Assembly (NCBI GenBank): GCA_964646885.1
Contig: CAZYFM010000002.1
Coordinates: 32,631 to 96,630 of the forward strand
Length of the DNA: 64,000 nucleotides
From: SZUA-430 sp964646885
GTDB lineage: Bacteria > Pseudomonadota > Alphaproteobacteria > Micropepsales > Micropepsaceae
Direction: 5' to 3'
The translations under genes were made by a program, and so were the position numbers. Below are positions 9,426-16,584 of this stretch, piece by piece (position 1 is the first letter of the stretch; each line of letters starts with the position of its first letter). Below the pieces are notes generated by a model. The model saw only the letters and a list, made by a program, of their open reading frames with translations, made no database searches and was not told the DNA's origin.

Positions 9426-9663
9426 GCGTGCCTTGCTGATAATGACCATGCAGGCGTCCAGTCTGGACCCTGTGACCATCAAGGCAAGCAAACCGGGGGC
9501 CGGGAGTGGATCGTTAACGAAGTGAGGGTGGCCGCCGCAAAATCACGCGGGTAAGGCCAAAACCGCTGAGAAAGAGCTGAAAAAACTGCGGGCTCCTAGT
9601 GGTTCGGATAAATCGGATATCGCTGGTGACGTAATCCGGCCGAAAACACACTAGAGAGCCCGC
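9426..9663 (+). ncRNA. Candidate structured non-coding RNA (unidentified)
   Basis: Two long hairpins lie in a gene-free region. Hairpin A pairs 9426-9435 with 9480-9489 (9 of 10 bases) around an inner stem CAGG-c-GTCC / GGACCCTG at 9451-9472. Hairpin B pairs 9588-9595 with 9656-9663 (8 bp) and 9596-9601 with 9649-9654 (6 bp, one bulged base). It continues with TTCGG / CCGAA (9603-9607 with 9640-9644) and an inner CGGA / TCCG. Between them lies a purine-rich spacer. The strand is a guess, because a hairpin pairs almost equally well on both. It matches none of the RNA families I know by sequence. No U-tract follows hairpin B. Confidence 0.35.
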
Positions 9664-9912
9664 GCCCCCCGCTTGTGGCGCGCGTTCGATGCGCCGTGGC
9701 GGTTAGTCGGTCACTTGGCGGCATCCCCACACCGGTCAAGTGAACCAACGCCCCATGATTTTGGCTTTTCACCCCAAAAGATCAACGCACCGTCCAGCAA
9801 TTCGCGTTTTGCGTGTCAGAATCGCAACCCAGTTATGGTGAGTAGCCTCCCTCCGCATACCTGCTATTGGGGGTACAAATCACACGAACGCGCTGTTCTA
9901 TAAGGTGGGTTC

Positions 9913-9978
9913 TTGCTGCCACACCTGCTGCCCCATCAGGGGGCCCCAGTGCACCCCGCATCCACGAACCGGCAGCAA
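9913..9978 (+). promoter_or_regulatory. Folded 5' leader ahead of the TerC-family gene
   Basis: An 8-bp stem TTGCTGCC (9913-9920) / GGCAGCAA (9971-9978) encloses a smaller hairpin GCCCC-ATCA-GGGGC near 9930-9944. It ends about 73 bases before the TerC start codon. TerC-family genes are often controlled by the manganese-sensing yybP-ykoY riboswitch, but I do not see that riboswitch's conserved loops here. The element may be an unrelated leader structure or chance. Confidence 0.25.
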
Positions 9979-10051
9979 ACAACAGAGTTCGCCGTGCATG
10001 CGCTGCCCGGGCTTGATACACGGCTGATTGCGACTGATTTGCGAGGACGTG

Positions 10052-10843
10052 ATGCTCGAATACCTGATGCAGCTGGCAGCCGACCCGGCAGCCTGGGCCG
10101 CCCTTCTGACCCTGATCGTCATGGAAGTCGTGCTCGGGATCGACAATCTGATCTTCATTTCGATCCTGACCAACAAGCTGCCCGAGGCCGAGCGGGAGCG
10201 CGCTCGCAGGATTGGCATCGGTCTGGCGCTGGCGATGCGCCTCACGCTGCTTGGCACCATCGCAATCATCGTGCAGCTGACGGAACCCGTCATCGAACTG
10301 TTTGGGCACGGCTTGTCGTGGCGCGACCTCATTCTCGTGGCGGGTGGCCTGTTCCTCGTATGGAAGGCCACCAAGGAGATCCATCACAATGTCGATCCGG
10401 AACCGCATCCGGGCATGTTCGACAAACGCGCCGTCTCTCTCGGCTTCTCGGCCGCGATCGTCCAGATTCTCATTCTCGACCTGGTCTTCTCGGTCGACAG
10501 CATCATCACGGCAGTCGGCATGACCGAGCACGTGCCGATCATGGTCGTGGCCGTGGTCGTCACCGTACTGGTGATGCTGCTCGCCGCGACGCCGCTCGCG
10601 AACTTCATCCATGCCAATCCCACCATCGTGATGCTGGCCCTGGCGTTCCTCCTCATGATTGGCACGGCACTCATCGCCGAAGGTCTCGGCGTGCACGTTC
10701 CCAAGGGCTACATCTATGCGGCCATGGCGTTCTCGGCATCGGTGGAAGCACTCAACATGCTTGCACGCAACCGGGCGAGACGCAGGGCCCAGGCCCTCGC
10801 TGCAGGCGGCACCACCGTCGACGCAGCGACGAAACCGCACTGA
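10052..10843 (+). CDS. TerC-family integral membrane protein (YgdQ-like)
   Basis: 263 residues. ATG 10052 has GCGAGGA five bases upstream; an in-frame TTG 24 bases earlier is less likely. There are about seven membrane helices. The family's two acidic intramembrane motifs are present: VLGIDNLIF near residue 30 and LVFSVDSIITAVG near residue 155. The N-terminus and IDNLIFIS pattern match the YgdQ/YoaE branch rather than Alx. TerC proteins are linked to metal-ion (notably Mn2+) efflux or metalation of exported proteins; the exact job here is unknown. The last 20 or so residues form a cytoplasmic Arg/Ala-rich tail. Confidence 0.9.
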   Translation: MLEYLMQLAADPAAWAALLTLIVMEVVLGIDNLIFISILTNKLPEAERERARRIGIGLALAMRLTLLGTIAIIVQLTEPVIELFGHGLSWRDLILVAGGLFLVWKATKEIHHNVDPEPHPGMFDKRAVSLGFSAAIVQILILDLVFSVDSIITAVGMTEHVPIMVVAVVVTVLVMLLAATPLANFIHANPTIVMLALAFLLMIGTALIAEGLGVHVPKGYIYAAMAFSASVEALNMLARNRARRRAQALAAGGTTVDAATKPH

Positions 10844-10881
10844 AAGCGCGATCCGGAACCGGACCCGCGCGCGGATATGAG

Positions 10882-10902
10882 GCACGGCGCACCGCGCCGT
10901 GC
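10882..10902. terminator. Perfect 9-bp hairpin between terC and phasin-like gene
   Basis: GCACGGCGC / GCGCCGTGC with a three-base loop ACC, 39 bases past the TerC stop. No U-tract follows, so it may be a weak terminator or an mRNA 3'-end barrier rather than a classical rho-independent site. Confidence 0.4.
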
Positions 10903-10994
10903 TATAAGGGACACCGCAAGGCACAGATTACTGGGCCGCTCGCGGTCGACCATGGTCGAACCCGCGCCGTGCCACTGGACCGGGAGGCCACACC

Positions 10995-11447
10995 ATGTCC
11001 GATGACAAGAAGCCCGCAGACATCCTCAGTGAACTCGCGAATGTACCCTTTCCGAATGCGGCCTATCTCGACGCAATGAAGCGGGTGATCGGCGTGCAGC
11101 GTCAGATGCTGGATGGTTTTCAGTCAAACCTCGACCGGTGGTTCGAGCGCCGCCGGGAAGGTGCGGAGGCGGCTATGACGATGCTGAACGAACTGAACAG
11201 CAGCGCGGACGCAGAAAAGCGCGCCGACGCATGGCAGCGTTGGGCGTCCGGCGCCATGGCGCGCATCATGGAAGACGTTCAGACACAGTATGACCTGATG
11301 TCGAAGATCACGTCCCAGCTGGCCGAAACAGGCGAGGTGATGACACCGCCCGCAGAAGGGCCCCAACCCGAAAGGGGCAAGAGCCCGACGCGCCCTCCCG
11401 CCTCCCGGAGCGCCCGCACCACAGGTCGCCCGCCCAGGACCAAATAG
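10995..11447 (+). CDS. Phasin-like protein with basic disordered tail
   Basis: 150 residues. ATG 10995 lies behind GGGAGG at 10982-10987. Residues about 25-105 form amphipathic helices (MKRVIGVQRQMLDGFQSNL..., ...AMTMLNELNSS...) with no Cys, consistent with the phasin_2-type coat proteins of polyhydroxyalkanoate or lipid granules. After residue 115 the chain becomes Pro/Arg/Lys/Thr-rich and low in complexity, ending in a basic tail. Phasins are poorly conserved, so the call rests on size, helical pattern and tail. A second phasin-like gene lies at 42875-43315 next to a wax-ester synthase. No PHA synthase is in the window. Confidence 0.55.
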   Translation: MSDDKKPADILSELANVPFPNAAYLDAMKRVIGVQRQMLDGFQSNLDRWFERRREGAEAAMTMLNELNSSADAEKRADAWQRWASGAMARIMEDVQTQYDLMSKITSQLAETGEVMTPPAEGPQPERGKSPTRPPASRSARTTGRPPRTK

Positions 11448-11601
11448 AACCCTCGGCGCATGTTGCGCTGCACACAAGGCAATGGCAGGAAGGATCGGCG
11501 CTTCCTTTACGCATTGCACACCCTCTTGCCATCTCGCCGGCGACAAGCGCGACCAGCTGTGTCAGGCTTTTCCAATGCATGGTTGGGCAAGGGAGAAAAA
11601 C

Positions 11602-11808
11602 ATGTCGTACACGGAGCTTGTCGCCCTCGGACCGGAACTCTGCAGGGAAGCAGTCCGCGCGGGAAGAGGCGTGAACGAATCCCATCTGCTCGTTCATCAC
11701 GTGTTTTCGGACGTACTCCGCGAGGACCTGCTGAACCTCTCGTCAGATGAGCTCCGGGAGCAACTGACACGACGGCTGCGCGAGCGCATGCGCCGCCGGC
11801 TATCCTGA
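11602..11808 (+). CDS. Small hypothetical basic protein
   Basis: 68 residues. ATG 11602 follows GGGAGA at 11591-11596, a better start than the in-frame upstream codons, whose region looks non-coding (Cys/His-rich, low bias). The sequence is predicted helical and opens SYTELVALGPELCREAVR. It ends in an Arg-rich amphipathic helix, LTRRLRERMRRRLS. I do not recognise it. The basic C-terminal helix could bind RNA or an acidic partner, but nothing proves it. The stop lies one base before the convergent cytochrome gene's end. Confidence 0.5.
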   Translation: MSYTELVALGPELCREAVRAGRGVNESHLLVHHVFSDVLREDLLNLSSDELREQLTRRLRERMRRRLS

Positions 11809-11809
11809 C

Positions 11810-12373
11810 CTAGCCCGAAGGACACTCCGCTCCTGAACGGATCCAGGCCTCCGCAGCTTCCCTGAACTTTGCATGAGTAACTGGCGGCAGGGACCGCTTG
11901 GGACCCGGAGACCACGCCCAGAGGACCAGCGGGTCTCCCTTCAGATGCTCGATGACTTTTGCTGCCGTCCGGCCACCATTGCGGGCCGGATCCAGCAAAG
12001 CCTTGCAAAGCGCTGCCGGGCTGAGCCCGGTCCAACCCATTGAAAGCGGAGCCATGTGCCAGTCCTTGGCGCCAGGCACGTTTCCGGTGGACTGGTTCGT
12101 CTCCTGATGGCACGTCGTGCACTTCATTCCGGGAGGGCCCTTGCCATCGGGCCCTCGCAGAACGTTGAACGTGTGTTTGTGCTGGTCATCGCCCTGCGTC
12201 GGCCACGCGACCGTGGTGTGGCAGTTCATGCAGCGCGGATGCGTCGCAACGCTGTACACCACCCGGAATGCTGCAACAGAAGGCGTATCGGCCTTTTGTG
12301 CTGTTGCGGGCCCGAGATGAAGGGCGCCCGCAAGACAGGCAACGGCCACCCCCGCAGCGATCACCAGCCTCAT
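11810..12373 (-). CDS. Di-heme c-type cytochrome of the molybdenum hydroxylase operon
   Basis: 187 residues with an N-terminal signal peptide (MRLVIAAGVAVACLAGAL, cleavage near ATA-Q). It has two CxxCH heme-c motifs, CMNCH at 48-52 and CTTCH at 85-89. The rest matches the soluble cytochrome often encoded after isoquinoline-1-oxidoreductase-like genes. It lies 10 bases downstream of the large subunit gene and is the last gene of the tetR-2Fe-2S-MoCo-cytochrome run. Its likely role is to accept electrons from the hydroxylase in the periplasm and pass them to the respiratory chain. This electron route is inferred from the operon, not shown by the sequence. Confidence 0.82.
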   Translation of the reverse strand: MRLVIAAGVAVACLAGALHLGPATAQKADTPSVAAFRVVYSVATHPRCMNCHTTVAWPTQGDDQHKHTFNVLRGPDGKGPPGMKCTTCHQETNQSTGNVPGAKDWHMAPLSMGWTGLSPAALCKALLDPARNGGRTAAKVIEHLKGDPLVLWAWSPGPKRSLPPVTHAKFREAAEAWIRSGAECPSG

Positions 12374-12383
12374 GCGCGCCTCC

Positions 12384-14585
12384 CTAGGTCACGTTGAGCG
12401 GCGTCGCGCGGAACGGCAACTCCCGCACCCGCTTGCCGGTCAGCGCGAAAATGGCATTTCCGACTGCCGCCGAAATCGGCGCTGTTCCCGGTTCACCCGC
12501 GCCGCCTGTCCGCGCGCCGGATTCGATAACGCGGACCTCATGCTCGGGAGCATCCGCCATGCGCACCATGTCGTAGTCCGGGAAGTTCTGCTGGACCACG
12601 CGCCCCTTGTCGATCGTGATGTTGCCGTAGAGCGCCGCTGTCAGGCCGTAGATCGCACCACCCTGGATCTGGGCCGTGAATGTCGCCGGATTGATCACCT
12701 CGCCAGGGTCCACGGCACTCCAGACCTTGTGCACGCGCGGATGCCCTTCGGCTGTCACGGAGACCTCTGCAACCTGGGCGACGATGGTGCCGAAAGCGTC
12801 CCGGATCGAGATGCCCCGCGCCCGCCCCGCAGGGAGCGGTTGCCCCCAGCCGGACATGGACGCTGCAAGCTCAAGCACGGCCTTGTGGCGAGGAGCGCCT
12901 TCGAGATGCGTTCGACGGAACTCGAACGGATCCTTGCCGGCGGCATGTGCCACTTCATCCATGAAGGACTCGATGAAAAACCCATGCTGGGTATGGTCGA
13001 CGCTGCGCCACGGCCCCCACGGAATGGGATTGACCTTGTCAACATAGCGGACGGCCTGGTTCGGGATGTCATAGTTCACCCAGACGGCCTCCGGCGGATC
13101 ATACTTGTCCGTGAATGTGTGCAGCCACGCCGTGATGCGGCCGTTTTCGTCCAGCGCGGCCTTCAACCGGGCCACGGACGCATGACGATAGTAGTCCTGC
13201 GTCATGTCTTCTTCGCGTGACCAGACGACCTGCACGGGGCCATCCACCTGTTTTGCAATCGCAATCGTCTTGATGAGGTAGTCAACCGTGTTCCCGCGCC
13301 GTCCGAACCCGCCACCCATCGCAGTGTGGTTCAGCGTGATGCTGTCGACCGGCAGGCCTGACGCCTTCGACGCCGCCACCTTCGCACCGAGACCGTCCTG
13401 GAACCCGCCCCAGATTTCAAGCTTTCCATCCTTGAAATGCGCCGTGCAATTCATGACCTCCATGGTCGCATGCGCGAGGAACGGAACCCGGTAAGACGCC
13501 TCGACCAACTTCTTTGCGCCCTTCAGGGCAGCGTCGGCATCACCGCGCGAAGTGTCCTCGGTGAACTTGCCGCCGTCGAGCGCCGCATTCATCGCGGCAT
13601 AGATTTTTTCCGAATTCAGGGCCGCGCCGGTACCTTCGTCCCAGACCGGGGCAAGCGCCGCCAGGGCTTCCTTGGCACGCCAGGTGTTGTCGGCAACCAC
13701 CGCAACCGCGTCTTCGATCTTCACGACTTGGCTGACACCACGCATCTGCAATGCAGGTTTCTCGTCCACCGACTTCAGCTTGCCGCCAAAGACCGGCGAA
13801 GACGCGATCACCGCGTACTTCATGCCGGGAACGCGCAGGTCCACCCCATAACGTGCGGAACCATTGACCTTCGCCGGAATGTCGAAGCGGTGGATGGGTT
13901 TGCCCACGATCGAGTAGTTCTTCTTGTCCTTCAGCGGCACGTCCGCCGGAACGCTGACGGTTGCCGCTTCAGAGGCAATGGCGCCATAGGTCATCGTACG
14001 ACCGGTCGGCTTGTGCGTCAGGACGCTGTTCCGTGCTTCGACGGTATCCTCACCAACGTTCCATTTTTGAGCAGCCGCCTTCACGAGCATCGCACGGGCG
14101 GCAGCGCCCGTGCGCCGCATGCCGTCAACCCCGGTGAAACGGACCGAGGTACTGCCACCGGTGATCTGCAGGTTCATGAACTCGGAGATCTTCCGGAAGC
14201 CGAAGTCCGCCGTGCCACTGAGCCACGACGGGATCGACGCGTCCCCGCGCAGGTATCCGCGCGCAAGCCCCGCATTCGCAAAGGCCATGTCCGCTGGCGC
14301 CTGTTCCATGCGGACCAGCGACCAGTCAGCATCCAGTTCCTCGGCAAGCATCATGGGAAGGGACGTATGGACACCCTGCCCCATCTCTGAATGCGGGACG
14401 ATGACCGTTACCGTGTTGTCAGGCGCAATCCGCACCCAGGCGGCCAGCATGGCCTCGCCTTTCGATGCCAGCCCGCGTGCACGCTCCAGCGTGCTGTAGG
14501 GCAACAGCCCATACCCGATGGCAAGGCCGCCGCCAGCCGCAGCAACGCCACCAAAAATCATCAGTCTGCGCGTGATTTTTCCCAT
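12384..14585 (-). CDS. Xanthine-dehydrogenase-family molybdopterin-binding subunit (IorB-like aldehyde/aromatic hydroxylase)
   Basis: 733 residues. The N-terminus KITRRLMIFGG followed by a Gly/Ala-rich hydrophobic stretch looks like a Tat signal or anchor, as in IorB-type enzymes. Molybdopterin-cofactor contacts are visible: PHSEMGQGVHTSLP near residue 65, AMGGGFGRRG in the middle, and the catalytic Glu in GGAGEPGTAP near the C-terminus. The order within the chain and the single-polypeptide layout match isoquinoline 1-oxidoreductase beta subunits rather than XdhB. The substrate could be an N-heterocycle or an aldehyde; the sequence does not decide. The partner 2Fe-2S subunit ends 9 bases upstream. 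No dedicated XdhC-like chaperone is in the window. Confidence 0.88.
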   Translation of the reverse strand: MGKITRRLMIFGGVAAAGGGLAIGYGLLPYSTLERARGLASKGEAMLAAWVRIAPDNTVTVIVPHSEMGQGVHTSLPMMLAEELDADWSLVRMEQAPADMAFANAGLARGYLRGDASIPSWLSGTADFGFRKISEFMNLQITGGSTSVRFTGVDGMRRTGAAARAMLVKAAAQKWNVGEDTVEARNSVLTHKPTGRTMTYGAIASEAATVSVPADVPLKDKKNYSIVGKPIHRFDIPAKVNGSARYGVDLRVPGMKYAVIASSPVFGGKLKSVDEKPALQMRGVSQVVKIEDAVAVVADNTWRAKEALAALAPVWDEGTGAALNSEKIYAAMNAALDGGKFTEDTSRGDADAALKGAKKLVEASYRVPFLAHATMEVMNCTAHFKDGKLEIWGGFQDGLGAKVAASKASGLPVDSITLNHTAMGGGFGRRGNTVDYLIKTIAIAKQVDGPVQVVWSREEDMTQDYYRHASVARLKAALDENGRITAWLHTFTDKYDPPEAVWVNYDIPNQAVRYVDKVNPIPWGPWRSVDHTQHGFFIESFMDEVAHAAGKDPFEFRRTHLEGAPRHKAVLELAASMSGWGQPLPAGRARGISIRDAFGTIVAQVAEVSVTAEGHPRVHKVWSAVDPGEVINPATFTAQIQGGAIYGLTAALYGNITIDKGRVVQQNFPDYDMVRMADAPEHEVRVIESGARTGGAGEPGTAPISAAVGNAIFALTGKRVRELPFRATPLNVT

Positions 14586-14594
14586 GGCAGCCTC

Positions 14595-15044
14595 CTAAGC
14601 CTTTGCAGCGGCGTGAATGGCCGCACGGATCTGCGAGTACGCCCCGCATCGGCAGATGTTCGTCATCGCCGCATCGATCTCCTCGTCTGTCGGCTGAGGT
14701 TTTTCCTTGAGCAGCGCGACGGCCGTCATGATCTGGCCCGATTGGCAATAGCCGCATTGCGGCGCCTGGGCCTCGATCCATGCCTGCTGCACCTTGTGCA
14801 GCGTGTCACCCTCGGCCAGGCCTTCGATCGTCGTGATCTGCTTGCCTTGCGCAAGCGCGGCCGGGAACGAACAGCTGCGAACCGCAGCGCCATCCACCAG
14901 CACCGTGCAGGCACCGCACGCCCCAACCCCGCATCCATACTTCGTGCCGGTGAAGTTCAGGATATCCCTGATCACCCAGAGAAGAGGCATGCCATCTTCA
15001 GCATCGACGGAGTGTGCCGTCCCGTTCACATTGAGCGTAATCAT
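14595..15044 (-). CDS. 2Fe-2S iron-sulfur subunit of molybdenum hydroxylase (IorA-like)
   Basis: 149 residues from ATG 15044, which overlaps the TGA of the upstream tetR gene as ATGA. Residues 1-75 form a plant-type ferredoxin domain with Cys ligands in YGCGVGACGACTV and a fourth Cys in VRSC. The C-terminal helical domain carries the second cluster: QCGYCQSGQ and CRCGAY. This is the full eight-Cys set of the CoxS/IorA small subunit. It passes electrons from the molybdenum site to the outer acceptor, probably the cytochrome at the end of the operon. No NAD/FAD (CoxM-like) subunit gene is present, which fits a cytochrome-linked enzyme. Confidence 0.92.
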   Translation of the reverse strand: MITLNVNGTAHSVDAEDGMPLLWVIRDILNFTGTKYGCGVGACGACTVLVDGAAVRSCSFPAALAQGKQITTIEGLAEGDTLHKVQQAWIEAQAPQCGYCQSGQIMTAVALLKEKPQPTDEEIDAAMTNICRCGAYSQIRAAIHAAAKA

Positions 15045-15679
15045 TTTCTGGCCCTCCCAGCCACAGCCCTGATCCTGTTTGATGACGTCGCGCACTCAGC
15101 CGGGATCAAGGATCCCCGGCACAGTGCATTGACCATTTGCTCCAGCGCCTGCGCATAGGCGCGCTCTCCCGCCGGTGCATAAGTGACTTTCACGCCCTTC
15201 GCTGCAACGAGCAGCATCGACACGAACTGCCGCTCCGAGAGGCCATCGGCCAGGGAGACGCTGCCATCCTCGACGCTGGCGCGGACAATAGACACGAGCA
15301 TCCGCTGGAACCTGTCGGCATGCGCGGAAACCAGGTCGGAACAGTGCTTCACACTCTCCTCGACGAGCTCGTTCGCAAAGCTGGAGCCTGCAACGCTCGA
15401 AACCATGCTGGCATGATAGGCGCCCAGCACCCGAAAGAGACGAGACGCCAATGGCTGACCGTCAAGGCTCTCTGCAGCTTGCCTGGCTGCATCAAGCGCG
15501 CGCGTCTGCAGCATGTCCACGAGCGCACTGAACAGCAGCTCTTTCGACGGAAAATGATGGTAGATCGCCTGCCGGGACACACCGGCTTCTTCCGCAACCA
15601 TTGCCATTGACGTCCGGCGATAGCCATGCCGCGCGAAGACGTGGCGGGACGCTGCCAGAAGGTTGTCCTTGGGATCCAT
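15041..15679 (-). CDS. TetR-family repressor, likely regulator of the hydroxylase operon
   Basis: 212 residues. The N-terminal helix-turn-helix has the standard TetR pattern (LLAASRHVFARHGYRRTSM, then AEEAGVSRQAIYHHFPSKELLF) in residues 6-50, followed by an all-helical ligand domain. It is the first gene of the operon and overlaps the 2Fe-2S gene by four bases, so it is probably autoregulated with its target genes. A 31-bp inverted repeat at 15687-15717, covering a promoter-like sequence 8 bases ahead of its ATG, is the likely operator. Confidence 0.9.
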   Translation of the reverse strand: MDPKDNLLAASRHVFARHGYRRTSMAMVAEEAGVSRQAIYHHFPSKELLFSALVDMLQTRALDAARQAAESLDGQPLASRLFRVLGAYHASMVSSVAGSSFANELVEESVKHCSDLVSAHADRFQRMLVSIVRASVEDGSVSLADGLSERQFVSMLLVAAKGVKVTYAPAGERAYAQALEQMVNALCRGSLIPAECATSSNRIRAVAGRARK

Positions 15680-15685
15680 GGCGAC

Positions 15686-15717
15686 AGATTTGACAATTCA
15701 AGCCGAAATGTCAAATC
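15686..15717 (-). promoter_or_regulatory. Promoter with overlapping inverted repeat (candidate TetR operator)
   Basis: The repeat has perfect 9-bp arms, GATTTGACA (15687-15695 on the plus strand) and TGTCAAATC (15709-15717), spaced by 13 bases. On the minus strand the arms contain a consensus -35 TTGACA (15714-15709) and, 17 bases on, a -10-like AAATCT (15691-15686). Only six bases separate the -10 from the ATG at 15679, so the transcript would start at or next to the start codon and be leaderless. A repressor on the repeat would block RNA polymerase directly. Confidence 0.55.
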
Positions 15718-15771
15718 GCGCGACAGGCGAAAACACATGCTCGCTTTCGCGCAACAAACGGCAGGAACCGC

Positions 15772-16473
15772 CTAGTAGATCCACTTCATCATGGCGCGCC
15801 AGTAATCGGCAATCGCAGTCCACATGCCCTTGCCACCGCCGGCCGCTTCGATCCGTGCGAAGGTTTCATCAATCTTCGGATCAAGCGCACGCGCGGTCAG
15901 GAAGTCGGAGTCGGCGCCGTCCTGATCACCTGCACGGAACTTCGCGGTCGCCCGTCCATAATGGAAGTCCGCCTTGTTTGGCATCCCCTCTATGGCGGCG
16001 TCATAGTCCAGGATCGATGTCTTGAGGAAGCCGAGACGAAGATAGAGGAAGCCGCGACCACCCAGCGTTTCGGGGTCATTGGGCCTGAGCCTCAGCGCCT
16101 CGTTGCAGTCGGCTAGGGCACCTTCAAGATCAGTATTGAGTACGGCCTTGGCCCAGCATCGTTCATGCAGCGCATCAGGGTCATTCTTTGAGAGTTCCAG
16201 CGCGGCGTTGAAATCGTCGATCGCCTTGCGATAGTCGCTCTGCATGAGGCGTGCGTTACCGCGATAATAATGAAGCTTGGCGAGCTCGGCTCCCGAATAC
16301 TTTGCAGACTTGATGATTTCGGTACAGGCCGTCAGTCGCAGGTCACTCCAGATGCCGGGGCCACCCTGGCAGTTGGTCCACGCCCTGGTCGGCTGCGCGT
16401 CCTCCGCCGATGCGGCGACGGCACTTGAGCCCAGGCTCACTGCGAAAAGCAGGAATGCTATGTGCCTCATCAT
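15772..16473 (-). CDS. Exported tetratricopeptide-repeat protein
   Basis: 233 residues with a signal peptide (MMRHIAFLLFAVSLGSSAVA, cleavage near ASA-E). At least three TPR units follow, from about residue 65: HYYRGNARLMQSDYRKAIDDFNAAL, then ALHERCWAKAV...ALADCNEALRLRPND, then TLGGRGFLYLRLG...SILDYDAAI. Two Cys (C35 and C50) precede the repeats and could form a disulphide. It is a periplasmic protein-protein interaction scaffold with no enzyme motif. A relative with more repeats lies at 44323-45246 and shares the signal-then-TPR layout and the LxACxxxI motif. Confidence 0.82.
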   Translation of the reverse strand: MMRHIAFLLFAVSLGSSAVAASAEDAQPTRAWTNCQGGPGIWSDLRLTACTEIIKSAKYSGAELAKLHYYRGNARLMQSDYRKAIDDFNAALELSKNDPDALHERCWAKAVLNTDLEGALADCNEALRLRPNDPETLGGRGFLYLRLGFLKTSILDYDAAIEGMPNKADFHYGRATAKFRAGDQDGADSDFLTARALDPKIDETFARIEAAGGGKGMWTAIADYWRAMMKWIY

Positions 16474-16584
16474 TCATTCCCCATTTTCCCGACACCCCGG
16501 AGCCAGCCCTGAGGCCATCCAACAGCACTTGACGCCAATCGGCACGCCGCTCAAACAGGGATACGGCTCGAAAGGAAACCTGCC

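Larger units (their letters stand above)
9016..10051. other. Largest gene-free gap; hairpin-rich
   Basis: Over 1 kb with no reading frame that has both a ribosome-binding site and protein-like composition. A 76-codon plus-strand frame at 9673 looks random. The gap holds a rho-independent terminator near 9.2 kb, a pair of long hairpins between 9.43 and 9.66 kb, and a folded leader just ahead of the TerC gene, each described separately. I see no TPsiC-like sequence that would indicate a tRNA, and no RNase P, tmRNA or SRP RNA signature. Confidence 0.6.

Noticed and set aside
9016..9900. tRNA, tmRNA, 6S or RNase P RNA in the large gap
   Set aside because: No TPsiC arm, no tmRNA acceptor or tag frame, and no RNase P core motifs are visible. 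I keep only an unnamed structured RNA candidate.
9901..10051. yybP-ykoY manganese riboswitch ahead of the TerC gene
   Set aside because: Expected by gene context, but I cannot find its conserved loops; only an unrelated stem is seen.
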